Positions 1 to 5,271 are shown, numbered from the stretch's first letter. The stretch is 15,072 bases of DNA from an uncultured Clostridia bacterium (GCA_937877295.1 CALFIV010000004.1:1-15072); one strand, 5' to 3'. A program made the numbers and translations. The notes: generated from the sequence alone by a model not told the origin.

Positions 1-248
1 TCTCAAACTGGACCATCATTCACATTACCGGCCGCGACCGTGTGATCCGCTGCAGCGCGTGTCGCCAGATCTGGCATTCATTTGCCGGTTACACAAATGA
101 ACTGCCCGAAAAGCTGGTTTCGCCGTATGTCTGGCGTCAACTGATTCATACGCCGGATTACCATAAAGGCGAAGATCCCATTGAGGGCGAAGCTGACAGC
201 TATCTTGATCCGGAATTCGAAAGTCGTTTTGATAAGAATGAACCATGA
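1..248 (+). CDS. C-terminal part of an unidentified protein (5' end outside window)
   Basis: The frame is open from base 3 to the stop at 246-248, giving 81 residues of a protein that begins upstream of the window. It contains a CSAC (CxxC) pair near its start, in the context RVIRCSACRQIW, and then an acidic, hydrophilic tail with no membrane segment. The stretch from SNWTII to the CxxC faintly resembles the small DUF951 family of Firmicutes (GSN-W....C..C), but the ~50-residue tail after it is not part of that family, so this is only a suggestion. The stop overlaps the ATG of the GtrA-like gene (ATGA), so the two are probably translated from one mRNA. Function unknown. Confidence 0.55.
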   Translation, partial: SNWTIIHITGRDRVIRCSACRQIWHSFAGYTNELPEKLVSPYVWRQLIHTPDYHKGEDPIEGEADSYLDPEFESRFDKNEP

Positions 249-676
249 AACATGAGTTTTTACGAACAATCAAATATGTTCTGATTGCCGCTTCGGCAGG
301 ACTTATCCAGATAGTCAGTTTCACGCTGATGAACGAGCTGATTGGCTGGGATTACTGGTTGAGCTATCTCATTGCTCTTGTATTATCTGTGATCTGGAAC
401 TTTACGTTCAACCGTCGCTACACATTCAAGAGTGCTTCTAATATCCCGAAGGCAATGCTACTTGTCTTTGCCTATTATTGTGTCTTTACGCCGCTCTCAA
501 CGCTTTTGGAGCATTATCTGACAGACAAGCTGCATTGGAACGAATATCTTGTCACTGCGATCAACATGGTTCTGAACCTTGCTACAGAGTTTCCGTTCCA
601 AAGGTTTGTGGTATTTCGCAAAACAATTGATACCAATGATCTTGCAAAAAAGGAATCCGAAAAGAGCAGCGAATAA
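245..676 (+). CDS. GtrA-family four-helix membrane protein
   Basis: A 143-residue protein with four predicted hydrophobic segments (roughly residues 8-30, 36-53, 68-88 and 99-118) and the GtrA-type signature around residues 50-62 (SVIWNFTFNRRYTF), repeated in variant form near the end (FPFQRFVVFR). GtrA proteins are small inner-membrane proteins associated with cell-surface polysaccharide or teichoic acid glycosylation, often proposed to help translocate lipid-linked sugars; the exact substrate cannot be read here. The length is normal for the family. The start overlaps the stop of the upstream gene by ATGA, implying translational coupling. The hydrophilic, Lys/Glu-rich C-terminus ends inside the left arm of a strong terminator, so the gene is last in its transcript. 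Confidence 0.85.
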   Translation: MKHEFLRTIKYVLIAASAGLIQIVSFTLMNELIGWDYWLSYLIALVLSVIWNFTFNRRYTFKSASNIPKAMLLVFAYYCVFTPLSTLLEHYLTDKLHWNEYLVTAINMVLNLATEFPFQRFVVFRKTIDTNDLAKKESEKSSE

Positions 677-690
677 CCGCTGCTCTTTTT
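661..690 (+). terminator. Rho-independent terminator of the gtrA transcript
   Basis: An 11-bp perfect stem (661-671 with 678-688, AAAGAGCAGCG/CGCTGCTCTTT) with a 6-base loop ends in a T run. The left arm overlaps the last codons and stop of the GtrA-like gene. Confidence 0.9.
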
Positions 691-770
691 GACGTCGGTT
701 ATATCACAAACCGTTAGTTCTTCAACCCTCTTCTCTGGTAAACCATAACCAGCCGGGGTGGTCTTTTCTG

Positions 771-796
771 TGGTGCGAGTGTTGATAACGGACTTA
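771..796 (-). repeat. Copy 1 of a dispersed ~26-bp motif
   Basis: It contains TGTTGATAACGGACTTA (780-796), repeated exactly at 963-979. Including flanks, 771-796 and 954-979 match at about 23 of 26 positions. It lies in the 349-bp intergenic region 677-1025, which holds no gene I can support. The same core (TCCGTTATCAnCACTCG on the opposite strand) recurs at 2203-2219 in the hairpin after the adenosine-deaminase-like gene. Confidence 0.6.
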
Positions 797-914
797 TTCG
801 AAAAAGGTTGGTAGCGAAAGCTTTTCGTCGTGAGGGCGTTTACAACCGCGCAGAAAAGCTGAGCATGATCTTTTTTCTGAAAGGAGTCGCAGCGGAGTAA
901 AGCGATTTTGCAAC

Positions 915-954
915 AAAAAAGTCGTCGCAAGCCAAACAGAGCTTGCGACGACTT
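915..954 (-). terminator. Rho-independent terminator for the adenosine-deaminase-like gene
   Basis: On the minus strand a 14-bp perfect stem (954-941 with 932-919, AAGTCGTCGCAAGC/GCTTGCGACGACTT) with an 8-base loop is followed by a T run (920-915). It lies about 70 bases past the stop of the gene at 1026-1964. Confidence 0.9.
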
Positions 955-979
955 GGAACGAATGTTGATAACGGACTTA
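954..979 (-). repeat. Copy 2 of a dispersed ~26-bp motif
   Basis: Second copy of the motif at 771-796, in the same orientation, start to start 183 bp apart. It abuts the minus-strand terminator hairpin (919-954), so it lies between the adenosine-deaminase-like gene and its terminator. It may be part of a repeat family or a relic of a duplicated terminator region; function unknown. Confidence 0.6.
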
Positions 980-1025
980 GAATAATACGCAAAAGCAACC
1001 GCACTACACATTCCTAATACAATGC

Positions 1026-1964
1026 TCATACGTTTTTCAATCCGTTCATCCGAATATCGTCTAACTCCTCCGCACGCAAGCAACCACTTTGGTACAGCCG
1101 TAGATATTCCTTCGATACGTCCGAGTCAAAGATCAAAACGTCGTCAGAATTGATCGTGACGTCAACGCCGCTTCTGTAAAGCTTTGCAATTGGGTGCGTC
1201 TTTAAATCTTTAACCCTGCCGAGAAGATAATTGCTGGAGGGTGTGATATTCAGCCGAATGTGGTTATCTCTCAAAAACCGAATCACGGAAGGATCATCTG
1301 CTGCCGCGATTCCGTGCTGTACCTCATCCAATTCAAGGCACTCAACAGCACGGCGCACATCATCCGCTGTTCCCCATTCGCCGACGTGTGCTTTCAACCG
1401 GAGCCCTTCCGACTTTGCCCGACAGTAGATAGACTTGAAATTTTCAATCGGCTGTGCCAGCTCATCCCCGTATAGATCAATGGAATAAAACGCTTTGCAG
1501 CCCCAGAAATGCGAAAGGCAATCATTGAGATATGCAACGTCACAATGTCGAGACAAACCGATCTGCAGCCGCAGTTCAATATCCGGAGCGATCTTTTGAT
1601 GCGCTGTTTCAAACGCCGATACCAGTTCTTCGATATTCCCATGGAAAAACGTATCGAGACCCCATACATCTTCGCCAATTTCAAGGATCGTTACGCCGTC
1701 TTCTTTTGCCTGTGCAAACGTTGCTCGTATCAGCTGGATTCGCCCTTCGGTCGTATCAAACACATTTCCGAGATTTTGGGAATTCCATGTGTGCATCTCG
1801 TCCATGGAATGCAAAGGGGCATGGATGGGTTGAATATCCTTTCCGCAATGCTCGTGCAAATACTGCCGACTTCCGCCCAATACGAAATGATTGTGCAGAT
1901 CAGCTTTCGGGCATTTGCGAACAGCCGCAAGATCGCCTCGCATCAACGCTTCTGTAAACTCCAT
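1026..1964 (-). CDS. Adenosine deaminase family metal-dependent hydrolase
   Basis: A 312-residue protein with the ordered motifs of the adenosine/AMP deaminase family: KADLHNH near residues 20-26 (two metal-binding His, H24 and H26), KAHVGEWG near 191-198 (metal His H193 and catalytic Glu E196), VQHG with H217, the substrate-pocket-like NITPSSN (239-245), and INSDD (271-275) carrying the metal Asp. The expected reaction is hydrolytic removal of the amino group from adenosine or a related purine in the cytosol (purine salvage), though divergent members act on other amidohydrolase substrates. The start at 1964 was chosen because AGAAGGAG lies just upstream; an in-frame extension to 2045 has no ribosome site and would cross the promoter. 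The C-terminus (IRMNGLKNV) stops soon after the family's final helix begins, so the protein is slightly short. Monocistronic, with its own promoter and terminator. Confidence 0.88.
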   Translation of the reverse strand: MEFTEALMRGDLAAVRKCPKADLHNHFVLGGSRQYLHEHCGKDIQPIHAPLHSMDEMHTWNSQNLGNVFDTTEGRIQLIRATFAQAKEDGVTILEIGEDVWGLDTFFHGNIEELVSAFETAHQKIAPDIELRLQIGLSRHCDVAYLNDCLSHFWGCKAFYSIDLYGDELAQPIENFKSIYCRAKSEGLRLKAHVGEWGTADDVRRAVECLELDEVQHGIAAADDPSVIRFLRDNHIRLNITPSSNYLLGRVKDLKTHPIAKLYRSGVDVTINSDDVLIFDSDVSKEYLRLYQSGCLRAEELDDIRMNGLKNV

Positions 1965-2000
1965 CTGTACTCCTTCTGTACCGTCAATAGATTTAATAAT

Positions 2001-2029
2001 AGTATAACATTGTTGAGAAAAGCCTGCAA
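2001..2029 (-). promoter_or_regulatory. Sigma-70-type promoter of the adenosine-deaminase-like gene
   Basis: On the minus strand TTGCAG (2029-2024) and TATACT (2006-2001) are 17 bp apart, about 35 bases upstream of the ATG at 1964. A palindrome ACCTGC-TAT-GCAGGT lies further upstream (about 2073-2087) and could be a regulator site, though nothing identifies the regulator. Confidence 0.6.
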
Positions 2030-2171
2030 CGATTGATGTTATCAATGTCAGAACTGTTTATTACGAACTCACGACCTGCTATGCAGGTATAGTGTGTTAT
2101 ACTGTTTTCATAATAGTATTCTTTAGAATTGACGATGGATTATCAATGATGTTATGCTTTCCTTCTCAGTA

Positions 2172-2220
2172 GGTAAAAAGAAATCGAGTGGTGATAACCA
2201 AATCCGTTATCACCACTCGA
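2172..2220 (-). terminator. Host terminator originally downstream of tRNA-Leu
   Basis: A 15-bp perfect stem (2220-2206 with 2198-2184) with a 7-base loop is followed on the minus strand by TTTCTTTTTACC. It starts two bases from the att copy at 2223, so before the element inserted it sat directly behind the 3' end of tRNA-Leu and ended that transcript. The insertion now separates it from the tRNA by 5 kb. Confidence 0.75.
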
Positions 2221-2222
2221 CA

Positions 2223-2245
2223 TGGTGCGATTGGCGGGATTTGAA
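2223..2245. repeat. att site, distal end (tRNA-Leu 3' fragment)
   Basis: This 23-bp stretch is identical to 7291-7313, which is the CCA end, acceptor 3' strand and T-arm of tRNA-Leu. Identity ends at 2246 (T versus C at 7314), so this copy is only a fragment of the tRNA, as expected for the end away from the reconstituted gene. A small inverted repeat ATGAAAT-CGC-ATTTCAT (2249-2265) lies just inside. Confidence 0.9.
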
Positions 2246-2350
2246 TTGATGAAATCGCATTTCATGCCTTTACATAGATTTCCAAAAAGTGCCTGTTTAT
2301 CTATGTTTTTTGGCATCTCCGTTGCAAATCGTTTTACCTCATTTCATAAC

Positions 2351-2385
2351 TTTGTGAGACTTGGTCTCACAAAAGTCTCACAAAA
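2351..2385. promoter_or_regulatory. Left arm-type integrase binding sites (11-bp repeats)
   Basis: Two head-to-tail copies of GTCTCACAAAA (2364-2374, 2375-2385) are preceded by an inverted copy (TTTGTGAGAC, 2351-2360). The same tandem pair occurs at 7202-7223 near the other end. Tandem ~11-bp repeats inside both ends are what the N-terminal arm domain of lambda/Tn916-type integrases binds. The inverted copy makes a 10-bp-arm palindrome that is absent on the right side. Confidence 0.65.
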
Positions 2386-2425
2386 GACAACTTATGAATT
2401 GCACATCCTTGTAGGTTACCGCATC

Positions 2426-2908
2426 TCATTGTCCGCTCTTTGCATCTGCATATCCCGCCTCATATCCATCCTCATATCCTGCATTGTATGCTTCGTCCAC
2501 AACCGCATCATATTCCATTGATAATGCATTCATCTTGTCTTCATAGTACGCTTCCATTTCTTGTAACGAATTGCTCCAATCGTTTTCCATCTCTTTAATT
2601 GTATCATTCAAGTCATCAATTTCTGCATCATACTTGTCACTTATTTCGTCAATATGGTTTTCGTGCTCACGAGCAATTTCATCCATTTCAAATGTGTGAT
2701 CGCGCTTAATGTCTGAAATATCATCCTCAAAGCGAGATACCATTTCATCGTATTTCTCTTGCCACTCTGCGTTCACACGATCTTCTATAGGCTTTACAAA
2801 CAACACGTTTAGTATACCGCATACGATAAATACTCCAACAATAATCAGTCCGCAGTACAGTATGTACTTCCAATCAATACTCGAAATCCACTCTCTAATC
2901 TTCTTCAT
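2426..2908 (-). CDS. Membrane-anchored coiled-coil protein with C-terminal GY repeats
   Basis: A 160-residue protein of unknown function. After a short basic N-terminus (MKKIREW), residues about 14-37 form one hydrophobic membrane segment. Residues about 42-130 are rich in Glu, Asp, Lys and Met with heptad-like spacing, so probably a long coiled coil, and the tail (about 140-156) repeats Gly-Tyr every four residues (AGYEDGYEAGYADA). A type II anchored rod facing the cytoplasm or cell surface is plausible. The ATG at 2908 was chosen because GGGAG lies 8 bases upstream; a GTG at 2923 overlaps that ribosome site. It has its own promoter and is the only element gene outside the integration and replication modules, hence the candidate cargo: it could be a satellite-phage interference, exclusion or membrane-attachment protein, but nothing proves this. 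Confidence 0.75.
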   Translation of the reverse strand: MKKIREWISSIDWKYILYCGLIIVGVFIVCGILNVLFVKPIEDRVNAEWQEKYDEMVSRFEDDISDIKRDHTFEMDEIAREHENHIDEISDKYDAEIDDLNDTIKEMENDWSNSLQEMEAYYEDKMNALSMEYDAVVDEAYNAGYEDGYEAGYADAKSGQ

Positions 2909-2979
2909 CGTATTATCTCCCACTTATAGCATGGTATCTTCTTGTCTGTATAATGCAACAATCCTCATTCTTTTTGCTA

Positions 2980-3008
2980 ATTATACCTTTATTCCATTGA
3001 TATTTCAA
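2980..3008 (-). promoter_or_regulatory. Promoter of the coiled-coil membrane protein gene
   Basis: On the minus strand TTGAAA (3008-3003) and a perfect TATAAT (2985-2980) are 17 bp apart, about 70 bases upstream of the ATG at 2908. The gene is therefore transcribed separately from the replication operon, which ends at a terminator near 3526-3548. Confidence 0.75.
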
Positions 3009-3018
3009 TACGCTATCG

Positions 3019-3037
3019 TATATGCTGATCGCATATA
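3019..3037. promoter_or_regulatory. Inverted repeat just upstream of the 2980-3008 promoter
   Basis: TATATGC-TGATC-GCATATA has 7-bp arms and sits 10 bp upstream of the -35 box. Its position suits an operator for an element or helper-phage regulator. It shares no motif with the candidate operators at the divergent switch region. Confidence 0.35.
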
Positions 3038-3057
3038 AAAACGGAGTAACGGTTTTA

Positions 3058-3233
3058 AACAGCGTCATGCCAATGCAAAGACCGTGCGACTCGCATTGCT
3101 ACGACCGCCCAACAGCGCCTTAAATCAGCGCGTACACGGTGCTGAAAGCATCCGGAACAACGCTACAACAACGCTACCTAGCGTTGTTTCGTTGCTAATC
3201 AACAGCGCTACAACGGTGCATCCATGCGCTGTT
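3058..3233. repeat. Cluster of AACARCGC repeats, candidate replication origin
   Basis: The octamer AACARCGC or a one-mismatch form occurs at 3058, 3111, 3124, 3156, 3167 and 3201 on the plus strand, and inverted at 3226-3233 and within 3179-3189. The copies at 3156 and 3167 are exact 11-bp tandem repeats (AACAACGCTAC), and the second pairs with the inverted copy to give a 10-bp-arm palindrome (3167-3176/3179-3188). It lies in the 770-bp gene-free interval 2909-3679, downstream of the replication-type gene. Iteron clusters of this kind bind initiator proteins in phage and satellite origins; initiator binding here is inferred. Confidence 0.5.
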
Positions 3234-3261
3234 CGCATTGCAAAGACGGTGCCAGCTGCAT

Positions 3262-3316
3262 GACAGAATCCCGACATCTCTATGACATTATACTGACATG
3301 AACCGGACATCCGTAT
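3262..3316. repeat. Five GACAT-type repeats at exact 11-bp spacing
   Basis: GACAG/GACAT occurs at 3262, 3273, 3284, 3295 and 3306, each exactly 11 bp after the last, while the six bases between copies are not conserved. This helical phasing implies a row of proteins bound on one DNA face. It immediately follows the AACARCGC cluster, and a GC-rich hairpin follows it (3331-3345, TCGGGG-CTT-CCCCGA), then a palindrome CCATGC-CT-GCATGG (3369-3382). The remaining gene-free stretch to 3525 shows nothing else I can name. Confidence 0.5.
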
Positions 3317-3525
3317 CACGGCATCGGGTATCGGGGCTTCCCCGACAAGTGGTATTTATCCCCTAATCCCATGCCTGCATGGACATCGCAATTATGATCA
3401 GCGTATACCTCTATCGAAATAGCACACCTATCCCGCCCATAATCCTTTTTCTCCCATCATAGAGAAATGGTGCTTCTAAATGGTCGAACGCGAATAATAG
3501 GGCTTGTAGCTATCGCATTCCAAAC

Positions 3526-3548
3526 AAAAAAGACGGTGATTCCGTCTT
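3526..3548 (-). terminator. Terminator of the element's replication operon
   Basis: On the minus strand the stem AAGACGG/CCGTCTT (3548-3542 with 3536-3530) with a 5-base loop is followed by a T run (3531-3526). It lies about 130 bases past the stop of the replication-type gene and separates that operon from the candidate origin. Confidence 0.75.
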
Positions 3549-3679
3549 CTCTGTCTCAAGTCTTGGTATCATCAAGCAATTACTATCTATTCTTCCATAT
3601 AACGCGATCTCTCGTTCAGACTATTTCATAACTACAACCACCGCCTGCACGGTTTTTATCAACGGGCGGCTATAGGGGA

Positions 3680-4489
3680 CTATGTTTCTTTGTACAAATC
3701 TACCCGCAATGCATCAAAGTCTGATTCGCTGATTGGCTTCTGATCATATTCCAATGCCGAATTCCTTTTCACTTTTGGCGGTTCACTTTCCCATCTGCGC
3801 ATGGTCAACCACTTTGCGGGATAAGGAATATAATCCGGTTCATTCCGTGCATTCCAATACCGAACCCATTTTTCAAGACCCTCAAAGACTGATTTGCAAA
3901 GCGTATCATCAATTACCAAACTGTTCCATACTTTCTGCGCTTTATGCTCGTCAACCTTCCTAGGATACAGTTCCCACCATTCCGTAAATAAATCGTTTGA
4001 ATTCAATGCGCGGCATTCCCCTTTAGTTTTCGGTTGGCTTGCATTCCCTTCATTCGAATTTGATTTAGTTCCATTATATTCTATGGTCAAGCCCCCTTGA
4101 GGGGTCTCAAGCCCCCTTGAATTCATCAACCGTCTATGCGTTTCTTTCGCTATGCTATATCCGTGCGCAAACTCTTTTTCACGGAACAGCGTATCAGTAT
4201 AGTCTTCATGTTTTGCCCATTCGAGCCAAAACTCGTCATCTTTGTAACTCTTTTTTATAGACCCAAATATCTGCGATTTCCATTGCGAATTGAAACCACC
4301 TTCAACAGTTCCCCAAAGCAGTTTAAAATACGGCTTCAATTCTCTTGGTAGGTCTTCCGGGATAACCGAATTATATGCACGATCATAAAGAGCTTGAAGC
4401 ACGGTCTTCAGTTCTGACGCTTCATAATCGTCCAACATATCTTTCAATGCATCACTATTGATCAGCATTGCCGAAGGGGTCTCCAACAT
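3680..4489 (-). CDS. Phage replication-type protein (two-domain)
   Basis: A 269-residue protein. Residues about 8-110 (LINSDALKDMLDDYEASELKTVLQALYDRA...) resemble the DUF6291-like N-terminal domain of Gram-positive phage proteins. Residues about 125-160 are a low-complexity linker. Residues about 168-234 carry the block F-TEWWELYPRKVD...W...YIPYPAKWLTMRRWE, typical of the C-terminal region of phage replication (lambda O-like or DnaD-associated) proteins. Role inferred: binds the element's origin and recruits the host helicase loader; no helicase or primase motif is present. It is last in the five-gene operon; its ATG shares one base with the preceding stop (TAATG), with AAAGAGGTG upstream. 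The adjacent 3058-3316 repeats are the likely target. Confidence 0.7.
   Translation of the reverse strand: MLETPSAMLINSDALKDMLDDYEASELKTVLQALYDRAYNSVIPEDLPRELKPYFKLLWGTVEGGFNSQWKSQIFGSIKKSYKDDEFWLEWAKHEDYTDTLFREKEFAHGYSIAKETHRRLMNSRGLETPQGGLTIEYNGTKSNSNEGNASQPKTKGECRALNSNDLFTEWWELYPRKVDEHKAQKVWNSLVIDDTLCKSVFEGLEKWVRYWNARNEPDYIPYPAKWLTMRRWESEPPKVKRNSALEYDQKPISESDFDALRVDLYKET
4087..4120. repeat. Short direct repeat inside the replication-type gene
   Basis: TCAAGCCCCCTTGA occurs at 4087-4100 and 4107-4120, 20 bp apart, in the linker region of the replication-type gene. Each copy is itself an inverted repeat (TCAAG/CTTGA). Since 20 is not a multiple of three, the two copies are read in different frames, so the repetition is at the DNA level. 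It could be an internal protein-binding site (phage O genes commonly hold their origin) or replication slippage. Confidence 0.5.
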
Positions 4490-4662
4490 TACTGCGTCAC
4501 CTCTTTATCATCATCATGCCGCCCGTCACGCTTGCAATTCGGATTCTTGCCCATGCGGAACGGATACAACGGACATTTTGTGATCGGACAATTCCGAACC
4601 TCTGACGGTTGAAAGAACGAACAATCAAGGCATTTCGCCCGTATCGCTTTCACCGGAGTCAT
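4489..4662 (-). CDS. Small Cys-rich phage/satellite protein (putative zinc-binding)
   Basis: A 57-residue protein below usual gene-calling size, in an operon with overlapping neighbours on both sides (ATGA upstream, TAATG downstream). It has five cysteines arranged KAIRAKCLDCSFFQ...VRNCPITKCPLYPFRMGKNP, a pattern I recognise from conserved hypothetical proteins of Firmicutes prophages (CxxC....CP...CPL-P-R-G). This suggests a small zinc-ribbon fold that could bind DNA or protein. A ribosome site (GGGGTGAG) lies just upstream of the ATG. Function unknown; position between the excisionase-like and replication genes suggests an early role in excision or replication. Confidence 0.75.
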   Translation of the reverse strand: MTPVKAIRAKCLDCSFFQPSEVRNCPITKCPLYPFRMGKNPNCKRDGRHDDDKEVTQ

Positions 4663-4844
4663 GCGGTCTCACCCCCCAAGCTGTTCAGCATCTGCACAAG
4701 ACGGTCGAAATTGATCAGAGTCTTGTTACCCGTCCTGATCGCGGGCAACCGTCCTTCCTTTGCCATCTTCCGCAGGCAACGCTCCGGCAGTATACCCGTC
4801 TTTGCAACCTCATGAATGCTCATGAATCTCGGTAAGCTTGTCAT
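4659..4844 (-). CDS. Excisionase / AlpA-like MerR-type DNA-binding protein
   Basis: A 61-residue protein whose residues about 7-52 (FMSIHEVAKTGILPERCLRK..., then GRLPAIRTGNKTLIN...LVQML) match the winged-helix pattern of the excisionase/AlpA family: an HTH that reads -hEvA--gi-...-lR--ak-GrlPa, followed by a short wing and a final helix. In integrative elements such proteins bend DNA at the ends and direct the integrase towards excision. The ATG at 4844 was chosen over one at 4892 because it overlaps the upstream stop as ATGA and has GGAGGAAGAG just before it. Being in the repressed divergent operon means it is made only on induction. Confidence 0.75.
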   Translation of the reverse strand: MTSLPRFMSIHEVAKTGILPERCLRKMAKEGRLPAIRTGNKTLINFDRLVQMLNSLGGETA

Positions 4845-5008
4845 TGTTTCTCTTCCTCCTCCATCAAAATCTGTACGATCACATCTTCCCATAGTTCAAA
4901 ATACCTCACTGCATTGTCCGTCCCGTTTGTTCTCTTCTGTCGGTCAAATATGTCCCGCATCTTACCGTACATCTCTTCCCGTACATCCTTAACGCTTCTC
5001 TTGGTCAT
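4841..5008 (-). CDS. Unknown 55-aa protein of the satellite operon
   Basis: A 55-residue protein that starts at MTKRSVKDVREEMYGK and ends EEEEKQ. It is charged, with a basic N-terminal half and an acidic end, and predicted mostly helical with no membrane segment or cysteine. It is supported as a real gene by ATGA overlaps with both neighbours, a ribosome site (GGGGTGATC) before its ATG, and the lack of any gap in the operon. I recognise no family. By position it may be an early regulator or a partner of the excisionase-like protein. Confidence 0.65.
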   Translation of the reverse strand: MTKRSVKDVREEMYGKMRDIFDRQKRTNGTDNAVRYFELWEDVIVQILMEEEEKQ

Positions 5009-5187
5009 TCGATCACCCCGCTTGACAGCTTTGCGATGATCGCGTACACCTTTTCCTTCTGTCCTTCCGTCAGTTCATGACGAAGCTTGCGGGAAAAGTT
5101 TCCATCCGTCATGCCCAACGCATTCGCTATCTGCCACAGTTTCACATCCGCCTGCTTTGCCGCTTCTCTGATTTCTTTGTTCTGCAT
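5005..5187 (-). CDS. Cro-like small HTH protein, first gene of the lytic-side operon
   Basis: A 60-residue protein; residues about 13-40 (DVKLWQIANALGMTDGNFSRKLR) form a helix-turn-helix in which LWQIANALG and DGNFSRKL fit the two helices. Such short proteins are common at the start of early operons in Clostridia prophages and integrative elements, and I infer a Cro- or Str-like role opposing the XRE repressor encoded divergently. AGAAGG lies 7-8 bases before the ATG, and the stop overlaps the next gene as ATGA. It could instead be an accessory repressor; no target motif proves either. Confidence 0.7.
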   Translation of the reverse strand: MQNKEIREAAKQADVKLWQIANALGMTDGNFSRKLRHELTEGQKEKVYAIIAKLSSGVIE

Positions 5188-5212
5188 CTTTTTACCTTCT
5201 TTCTTAAATTGT

Positions 5213-5271
5213 TGTTGACAACAGATAATGTGTTGCGGTATTATAATAACAGCAACAGATCATAAATGCAA
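5213..5271. promoter_or_regulatory. Overlapping divergent promoters and candidate operators (genetic switch)
   Basis: Plus strand: TTGACA (5215-5220), 18 bp, TATTAT (5239-5244), driving repressor-integrase. Minus strand: TTGCAT (5271-5266), 17 bp, TATTAT (5248-5243), driving the HTH-xis-rep operon. Both -10 boxes fall in one palindrome, TATTATAATA (5239-5248), so the two promoters cannot be occupied together. Candidate operators are TGTTG-A-CAACA (5213-5223) over the plus -35 and TGTTGC/GCAACA (5231-5236, 5252-5257) around the -10. Confidence 0.6.

Noticed and set aside
900..980. tracrRNA-like stretch: minus-strand AGTCCGTTATCAAC followed by a terminator hairpin, as in type II-A tracrRNA
   Set aside because: Only the 14-base match is shared; the nexus hairpin (GGCTAGTCC) and an anti-repeat are not visible, there is no CRISPR array or Cas gene, and the motif is a repeated sequence that also occurs without a suitable downstream structure.
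514..1083. Minus-strand open frame of 189 codons across the gtrA end and intergenic region
   Set aside because: It overlaps the gtrA gene antisense, crosses two terminators and the repeat copies, and shows no domain.
2272..2310. Plus-strand stem ACATAGAT/ATCTATGT followed by six T's inside the distal att
   Set aside because: A 19-base loop and an AT-rich stem make a weak terminator; no plus-strand transcript is expected to arrive here.
2222..2521. Plus-strand frame beginning MVRLAGFE at the distal att
   Set aside because: This phrase is translated tRNA sequence and the frame then runs antisense through the coiled-coil gene end.
3125..3319. Minus-strand open frame of 64 codons through the candidate origin
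   Set aside because: It has no ribosome site, its sequence looks unlike a protein, and it is made by the repeats.
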